Shown: piece after piece, positions 63,900 to 64,000 of the stretch
How the letters are laid out: each line of letters starts with the position of its first letter
Numbering within the stretch: position 1 is the first letter of the stretch
Assembly: GCA_913051545.1 (NCBI GenBank)
Contig: CAJXCD010000001.1
Coordinates: forward strand, 172,863 to 236,862
DNA length: 64,000 nt
Reading direction: 5' to 3'
DNA from: an uncultured Chloroflexota bacterium
GTDB lineage: Bacteria > Chloroflexota > Dehalococcoidia > Lucifugimonadales > CAJXCD01
Notes under the pieces: model-generated
Seen by the model: only the letters and a program-made list of their open reading frames with translations
Told to the model about the DNA's origin: nothing
Databases searched by the model: none
Position numbers and translations under genes: made by a program

Positions 63900-64000
63900 A
63901 ATGCCTTCATGGGTATCCCGAGCAAAGCCTAGATACGCCCTGTTAGCAATTTTGGTTTGGGCCTCACTCTCCTGGACCAGAATATGTAAAGGAATTTAGC
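63900..64000. other. Right-hand window end, no supported gene
   Basis: About 100 bases after E2. A 33-codon frame (63901-63999) with a hydrophobic centre is open on the plus strand but has no ribosome-binding site or recognisable motif. I do not call it. Confidence 0.3.

Noticed and set aside
63901-63999. A 33-codon hydrophobic frame at the right edge
   Set aside because: No ribosome-binding site and no family; too close to the edge to judge.

Overview
The window is a continuous stretch of chromosome, tightly packed with genes. I see no insertion sequence, CRISPR array, prophage, rRNA or tRNA. The gene families point to the Chloroflexota, most likely a marine SAR202-type lineage of the Dehalococcoidia neighbourhood. 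The evidence is a giant DUF2298/'YYY' membrane protein, the SCO1664-type kinase-like protein next to DUF3090 (a pair known from Actinobacteria and Chloroflexota), two phytanoyl-CoA-dioxygenase-like oxygenases, an HpcH/HpaI aldolase, an NHL/amidating-lyase-like protein and a DUF1461 protein. Base composition is moderate and TTG/GTG starts are frequent. The lineage is an inference from gene content; no rRNA is present to confirm it.

Region 1 (1-6.5 kb) is all on the minus strand: a truncated NHL protein, an HpaI-type aldolase, a zinc alcohol dehydrogenase, fabF, folC, a GNAT acetyltransferase and a Nudix hydrolase. Region 2 (6.5-14.3 kb) is the pyrimidine operon pyrR-pyrB-pyrC-carA-carB. Its leader shows a promoter, a PyrR-binding RNA element and an intrinsic terminator whose 3' arm also carries a perfect Shine-Dalgarno sequence. 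Region 3 (14.3-20.9 kb) is the probable replication origin: strong inverted repeats, dnaA, then a 220-bp AT-rich spacer with clustered DnaA boxes, followed by obgE-nadD-pyrE and a convergent purM. An aminotransferase closes it.

Region 4 (21-34.8 kb) holds the 1493-residue membrane glycosyltransferase-like protein, a stand-alone Lrp/AsnC-type sensor domain, an iron-dependent alcohol dehydrogenase of the hydroxyacid-oxoacid transhydrogenase type, two inositol-monophosphatase-family genes, rpsU, small membrane proteins, mazG, a gamma-glutamyltransferase homologue, and the SCO1664/DUF3090 pair. Region 5 (34.8-43 kb) is catabolic or accessory: a DHDPS-family aldolase, divergent larB and larE (nickel-pincer cofactor synthesis), enoyl-CoA hydratase, SDR, two PhyH oxygenases, a PHP-domain protein, and an unrecognised protein built of two 128-residue repeats, each with a D-x-D-P-H-Y-x-Y-G-P motif.

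Region 6 (43-52.7 kb) is one minus-strand operon of two giant FtsX/MacB-like permeases and two ABC ATPases, one with an AbrB-like tail. Region 7 (52.8-64 kb) holds a 51-residue membrane protein, DUF971, surE-panC-panB, DUF402, a DUF2520-type Rossmann protein, a threonine-dehydratase-like enzyme, and a 2-oxoacid dehydrogenase operon (lpd, E1 alpha, E1 beta, E2) that runs almost to the window edge.

The most distinctive items are the duplicated DPHYxYGP protein, the two-permease/two-ATPase export-like operon with a duplicated external domain, and the putative origin. The pyr leader is a clear instance of a known regulatory mechanism with an unusual overlap of terminator and ribosome-binding site.
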